Of a stretch of 7,212 bases of DNA, positions 1-6,200 are shown in pieces. Both the position numbers and the translations under genes were made by a program. The DNA comes from a bacterium (GTDB lineage Bacteria > Verrucomicrobiota > Verrucomicrobiae > Limisphaerales > J093): contig JAKCAB010000374.1 of NCBI GenBank assembly GCA_021839785.1, positions 1-7,212 of the forward strand. Direction: 5' to 3'. The notes under the pieces were generated by a model. That model had not been told where the DNA came from. It was given only the letters and a program-made list of their open reading frames with translations, and ran no database searches. Numbering within the stretch: position 1 is the stretch's first letter; each line of letters opens with the position of its first letter.

Positions 1-26
1 TAAATTGCCATAGAACCGACCGCCGC

Positions 27-30
27 GAGG
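27..30 (+). promoter_or_regulatory. Ribosome binding site (GAGG) for the giant protein
   Basis: GAGG is a partial Shine-Dalgarno core and sits 8 nt before ATG 39, an ordinary spacing. It supports 39 over the internal in-frame ATG at 159, which has no comparable purine run at a suitable distance and would leave a signal peptide without a basic n-region. The frame is also open from 3 to 38, so a start further upstream cannot be strictly excluded. Confidence 0.6.
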
Positions 31-38
31 CCCACGCC

Positions 39-203
39 ATGAAAGAGTTGAGGAACGATCTCTCACGCCAAGATCCGAGGCCGTCGTTTCGTCAACCGTC
101 CCGCCGCCGCTTCCTGCGGCCGGGGGGGCCAAGCCAAAGGGCGTGGGCCGTCGCGATCATGCTAACAGCGCTCACGCTGGTTGGGTCGCGACCCGCCGAG
201 GCC
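39..203 (+). other. Signal peptide with twin-arginine (Tat)-like motif
   Basis: Residues 1-55 form a long basic n-region, a hydrophobic core at about 35-49 (AWAVAIMLTALTLVG) and a c-region ending in AEA before Gly56, a good type I signal peptidase site. Residues 21-27 read SRRRFLR, very close to the Tat consensus S/T-R-R-x-F-L-K. Arg51 in the c-region also resembles the Sec-avoidance basic residue of Tat signals. Against Tat, an eight-residue stretch rich in Pro and Gly separates the motif from the hydrophobic core. Export is well supported; the choice between Sec and Tat is not settled. Confidence 0.75.
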
Positions 204-3200
204 GGCTCGATCTTGCGCGAAGTCTGGGAGGGCATTCCCGGCACGGCAGTCTCCGATCTGACGAGTTCGCCGGATTACCCGGATCATCCGACCTCGACGA
301 ACTACGTCACCGACCTCTTCGAGGCGCCGACCGACGTGTTGGAAAATTACGGCCAGCGGATGCACGGCTATGTCATCGCCCCGAGCACCGGCGATTACAC
401 GTTCTGGATCGCCTCCGACGACGGCGGCGAGCTATGGCTGAGCACCGATTCCAATCCGGCCAACAAGAAACTCATCGCCTACGTCGCCGGCTGGACGTCG
501 TCGCGCCAATGGACGAAAGAGGCCAATCAACAATCCGCGCCGATCCGCCTCGAGGCCGGCAAGTCTTACTACATTGCCGCGCTCCAAAAGGAGGGCGGCG
601 GTGGCGACAACCTGGCCGTGCGCTGGCAGGGGCCGAACGGCCTCGACGAAGCGCCGATGCTGGCCACTCACTTGTTGCCTTACGGTGTGGCCTTCACGCC
701 ACCGATCATCGCCGAGCAACCCACCAACACCACCGCCATCGAAGGTCAGATGGCCACCTTCAGTGTGCAAGTCAGCAACGCCGACTTGCTGAGCTATCGC
801 TGGCAGCGTAACGGCGCGGACATTCCGGGCGCTTCGGGCGCGATCTTGAACTTCGGCCCGGTGACGATGGCCGACCAGAACGCGCGCTTTCAGGCCTTCC
901 TTACCAATAACCTCGGCTCCACCAACACCGACGTTGCGATCCTGACGGTCTTGCCCGACACGGAGAAGCCAACGCTCGTCGCGGTCCAAAACGAGGGGCA
1001 AAACCAGGTCCGCGTGACGTTCAGCGAAGCGCTCGCCGTCCCCGGCGCCACGAACAAGGCCAATTACGCCCTGGACAAAGGCGTTACCATCACCAGCGCC
1101 GCGTTCGGTCCGAACTTCAGCACCGTGCTGTTGACCACGAGCACGCTCAGTTACGGCCAGACCTACACGCTGACGGTCAACAACGTCACGGACCGCGCGG
1201 CGCAGCCGAACGCCATCCTTCCCGGCACGCAATTCCAGTTCACCGCGGTCCAGTTTTTCCCCACCGCTGTGGGAAATCCGACGGTCGCCGGCAGCATCGA
1301 CTACGTGCCCGGCGGGGTGGACGTGACCGGCGCGGGCGCGACCATTGGCGGGACCAGCGATCAGTTCCAGTTCGGCTGGCAGCAGCGCGACGGCGATTTT
1401 GACCTTCAACTGCGGGTGGCGAACCTGAGCACGCCCGACCCGTACGGGCGCGCCGGCTTCATGGCCCGCGAGTCGCTGGAGGCCAACGCGCGGTTCGCCG
1501 GCATTTTTGCTTCTTCGCCGGAACTGGGCTGCTTTTTCGAATCGCGCGCCAGCGCCGGCGCCAAGGCGACGGTCGTGGCGCCCACCGGTGGGTTCCCGGC
1601 GAACTACCCTTACACCTGGCTGCGACTTCAACGATCGGGAGCGCAGTTCACCGGCTATGCGAGCTTCGATGGCCAAAGTTGGACCTCCCTGGGATCGGCG
1701 AACCTGTCGGGGTTGCCGGCCCGAATCTACGTCGGCTTCGCGGTGTCGGGCGATACCGCGACCGCCGCGGCGACCGGCCAGTTTCGCGACTTGTCCAACA
1801 CGCAGAGCACGGCGGTCGCGCCCTTGCCCGCGCCACGCGAGCCGCTCGGCCCGTGCAGCCGCGCCACCGGCATGGTTTTCAGCGAAATCATGTACAAGCC
1901 GACGCCACGAACCGATGGCCGGAACCTCGAATTCGTCGAACTCTACAACGCCCGCACCGTGTTCGAAGACCTCACCGGCTGGCGGATCAGCGGCGCCATC
2001 GACTACCGGTTTCCGGACGGCTTCAGCCTCCCTGCCGGCGGATTCGTGGTGATCGCCGCCGCGCCGGACGACCTCAAGGCGGTCTATGGCCTCACGAACG
2101 TATTGGGTCCGTACACGAACGCGCTCCCCGCCAGTTCCGGCACGCTGCGCCTGCGCAACAACCGCGACGCCATCCGGCTGGATTTGACGTACTCCGACGA
2201 TCCGCCTTGGCCCGCGGCGGCCGACGGCGCCGGGCACTCGCTCGTGTTGGCGCGACCCAGCCTCGGCGAAGCCGATCCCGCGGCGTGGACGGCCAGCAGC
2301 TTGATCGGCGGCTCGCCGGGCACGCTGGACCCGGTCGTGCCGTCGCCGCTGACAGCCGTGGTCATCAACGAATTCCTCGCCCACACGGACCCGCCGGACA
2401 TCGATTACCTCGAGCTTTACAACCACAGCAACGCGAGCGTGGACATTTCGGGTTGCTGGCTCAGCGACACGCCGGCGACCAACCGCTTCCGCATCCCCGA
2501 CGGCACCGTGCTGCCGCCCCGCGGCTTTCTGGCCTTCGACTCCAACCAGCTCGGCTTCCGCCTCAACGCTGCCGGCGAAACGCTTTACTTCGTCAACCCC
2601 ACCGCCACGCGTGTGCTCGATGCCGTCCGCTTCGGACCGCAGGAAAATGGAGTCTCTTCCGGCCGCTACCCGGACGGCGATTCCACTATCCGCCGTTTAT
2701 CCCGCTCAACTCCCGGCGCTGCCAACGCACCGTGGCGACAGGAGGCGGTGGTCATCAACGAAATCATGTATGACCCAATCTCGGGCAACGAGGACGACGG
2801 TTACGTGGAGTTGTACAACCGCACCGCCAGTCCGGTGGACCTGAGCGGCTGGGAGTTCAGCCAAGGCATCGAGTTCACGTTCCCGACCAACACCACCCTG
2901 GCTGCGGGCGGCTACCTGGTGGTCGCGAAAAATGCGGCGCGCTTGCGGGCGAACTACCCGCAACTCACCTCGCAGAACACGTTGGGCGATTTCAGCGGCA
3001 ACCTCAGCAACGACGGCGAACGCCTGATGCTCACCCGACCGCATGCCCTCGTGAGCACGAACAGTCAGGGGGCGCTGACGACCAACCTGATTCACATCGC
3101 CGTGGCCGACCAGCGGTACGGCGTCGGCGGTCGGTGGGGGCAGTGGGCCAAAGGCGGCGGCTCGAGTTTGGAATTGATCGACCCGAACGCCGATCCGCTA

Positions 3201-6200
3201 CGCGCGGCGAACTGGGCGGACAGCGACGAGACCGCCAAGGCGCCGTGGACCGTCGTGGCCGTGACGAACCGCCTCGACAACGGCAACACCAGTTTTTCGC
3301 CGAACCGGCTGCGCATCGCGATGCAAGGCGCCGGCGAGTGTCTCGTCGATGCCATCGAAGTCTTCCGCGACGGCACGGTGACCAACCTGCTGGCCAACGG
3401 CGATTTCGAGTCGGGCGCCACCGGCTGGACCTTTTCCGGCAACCACAGTCTGTCGGCGGTGGAAACCACGGGCGCGGTCAGCGGCGCGAATTGCCTGCAC
3501 GTCCGCGGCCAGGACGACGGCGATACCGGCGTGAACAGCATCCGCACGGTTGTGAAAACCGGTTTGACCCAGAACAACACCGGCGTCATCCGCGCGAAGG
3601 TGCGGTGGCTCAAAGGCTGGCCGGAAGTCTTGTTCCGGCTCCAAGGCAATTACCTCGAACTCCCGGCGCGCATGGACGTGCCGACCAACCTGGGCACGCC
3701 CAGCCAGCCGAACAGCCGGCGTGTCGCCAACGCCGGCCCGGCCATCTTCGCCGTGAACCACTCCCCTGCCCTGCCGTCCGCCAACCAAGCGATCGTCGTC
3801 ACTTGCCGGGTCTCGGATCCCGACGGCATTGACACGGTGCGCCTGCAGTACCGCGTCGATCCCAACGCCACGCTGAGGACGATCGTCATGCGCGACGACG
3901 GCGTGGGCGGCGACGCGATTGCCGGCGACGGCGTTTACAGCGCGACCATCCCCGGCCAGTCAAGCGGCGCCTTGGTCGCGTTCCGGATCACCGCGCAAGA
4001 CCAGGCCAACCCCGCGGCGAGCACAGTGTTTCCGGCGGGTGCACCGGCACAGGAGTGTCTGGTGCGCTGGAACGACACCGTCCCGTTCGGCACGTTTGCG
4101 CATTATCACCTTTGGAGCACCACTGCCACGGAACAGGCGCGGGCGCGGTCGATCGGCCTCGACAACACCTGGCGCGACGCGACGCTGGTGTGCGGCAATT
4201 TCCGCGTCATCTACAACGCCGGTTTCCGCGACAAAGGCAGCCCGTACCATTCCGGTTTTGGCGACATTGTCGTGCAAGTGCCGGAGGACGATCTGTTGCT
4301 GGGCACGACCGAGCGCAACTTCGCCTCGACCGGCAATGGCGGACCGGAAGAGACCGACATCCGCAGCCAGCTCGCGGCGTGGCTCGCGCAAAAACTGGGC
4401 CTTCCGTATCTGCACGCCCATTACCTGCGGCTCTATCGCAATGGCGGCTTGTTCCGGAGCGTGTGCGAGGACTTGGAGGTGCCCAACCGCGAATACGCGC
4501 GGCGTTGGTTTCCCGAAGGCGAACGCGGCGACTTCTACAAGCTCTCGGTGTGGTTCGAGTTCCAGGACAATAATCTGAATTTCAATTCGATCGGCACCAC
4601 CTTGGAGCGGTTTCTCACCGTGAACGGCGCTTACAAGACCGCGCGTTACCGCTGGAACTGGGAGCGCCGCCCCGATGGCGGCACGGCCAACAACTACACG
4701 AACGTGTTCGATCTGGTCGCCGCCGCCAACGACACCTCCACGAATTACACGGCGCGGATGCTGGCGCTGGCGAACATGGAAGAGTGGATGCGCGTCTTCG
4801 CCTACAACCGCATCATGGGCAACTGGGATGCCTGGACCTACAACGTGGGCCAGAACATGTACGCGCTCAAACAGCCGGGGTATCCGTGGGAGCTCATTCC
4901 GTGGGACATCGACTTCACCTTTGGACTGGGCGACGGCTCGAGCGCCGCGCTGGGCGCCGGTTCATTCGGCGGGAACGGCCAGGATCCCATCGCCAACCGC
5001 ATCTACGACAACGTCACCTTCAAACGAATGCTCTGGCGGGCTTACTTGGACGCGGTCAACGGGCCGCTGCTCGCGGTCAACTACAAGCCGCAGATCGACG
5101 CCCGCCGGGCCGCGCTCGTGAAAAACGGCGTGACCGACGCCGCCGACCCACGCGGCATCAGCACTTACATCGAGCAACGCCGGAGCTACATCCAGCGCCT
5201 GCTGACTTCGAATGACGCCAAGCAGTTCGCCCTCACTTCCAATGGCGGGGACGATTTCGTTTCGGCCACGCCCACCACCACCTTGCAAGGCACCGCACCG
5301 TTCGCCGTGGCCACGATCGAAATCAACGGCGTGCCGTATCCGCTGAGCTGGTTCAACGTGACGACCTTCCGCGTCAACGTGCCGCTGCCGCTGGCCACAA
5401 ACACGCTCGTCCTGGTCGGCAAGGATCTGCGCGGGCAACCGGTGCCCGGCGCCACGGACACCATCACGGTGACCTACACCGGCGCCATCCCGCGCGCGCA
5501 GGATTTTCTCGCCCTCAACGAAATCCATTACAACCCGCTGGAGCCGGACGCCTCGTTCGTCGAGCTTTACAACCGGTCTGGCAGCGTGCCGTTCGACCTT
5601 TCGGGATTCCGCTTCAACGGCCTGGGCTACACCTTCCCCGCGGGCGCGATCATCCAACCCAACAGCTACCTCCTGCTGGTGAAAGACCGCGCCGGCTTTG
5701 CGAAGGCTTACGGCGCCACGATCTCGATTTTCGACGAATTCCCCGGCGCGCTCGACAACGGCGGCGAACACCTGGAGTTGGTCCAACCCGGCGCCACGCC
5801 TGCCGAGGACGAGCGCATTTGCGACGTCCGTTACGACAACCACCTGCCCTGGCCCACCAACGCCGCCGGCTACGGGCCGTCGCTGCAACAGATCGATGCC
5901 GCGCAGGACGGCTACCGCGTCGGCAACTGGGCCGCCACCGCCACGAACGACTTGAACCGCGTCACGCCCGGCCGCGCCAATGCCACGCTGCAAACGCTCG
6001 AGCCGTTCCCGCCGGTTTGGATCAACGAAGTCCAACCGCTCAATTCCGGCGCCTTCAAGGACAATGCCGGCCAGGCCGATCCGTGGATCGAGCTTTACAA
6101 CGCCGGCACCAATTCGATTGATCTCTCGCCGTACTATCTCACCGACAACTACACCAACCTCACTCGCTGGCAGTTCCCCGCCGGCACGATCATCGAACCA

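Noticed and set aside
159..161. Internal ATG (Met41) as the true start
   Set aside because: It would still leave a hydrophobic segment with AEA cleavage, but without a basic n-region or a well-placed ribosome binding site. ATG 39 has GAGG at 8 nt and a proper n-region, so 39 is preferred, though not certain.
143..811. A plus-strand frame with a GTG start at 143
   Set aside because: It lies in a different frame from the PA14/Ig coding sequence, and its product is Arg-rich with no motif. It is a shadow of the high-GC gene.
432..2426. A 664-codon open frame on the minus strand
   Set aside because: It is exactly codon-aligned with the plus-strand gene, so its stops correspond to sense codons TTA, CTA and TCA, which are scarce in this GC-rich gene (it ends where CTA occurs at 432). 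Its product is rich in Arg, Gly, Val and Ala without recognisable domains, while the plus strand carries clear PA14, Ig and LTD signatures.
1679..2773. A 364-codon plus-strand frame starting at 1679
   Set aside because: It overlaps the LTD region in another frame. The product is Arg/Pro/His-rich and low-complexity, with no signal or domain, and it would compete with the strongly supported gene.
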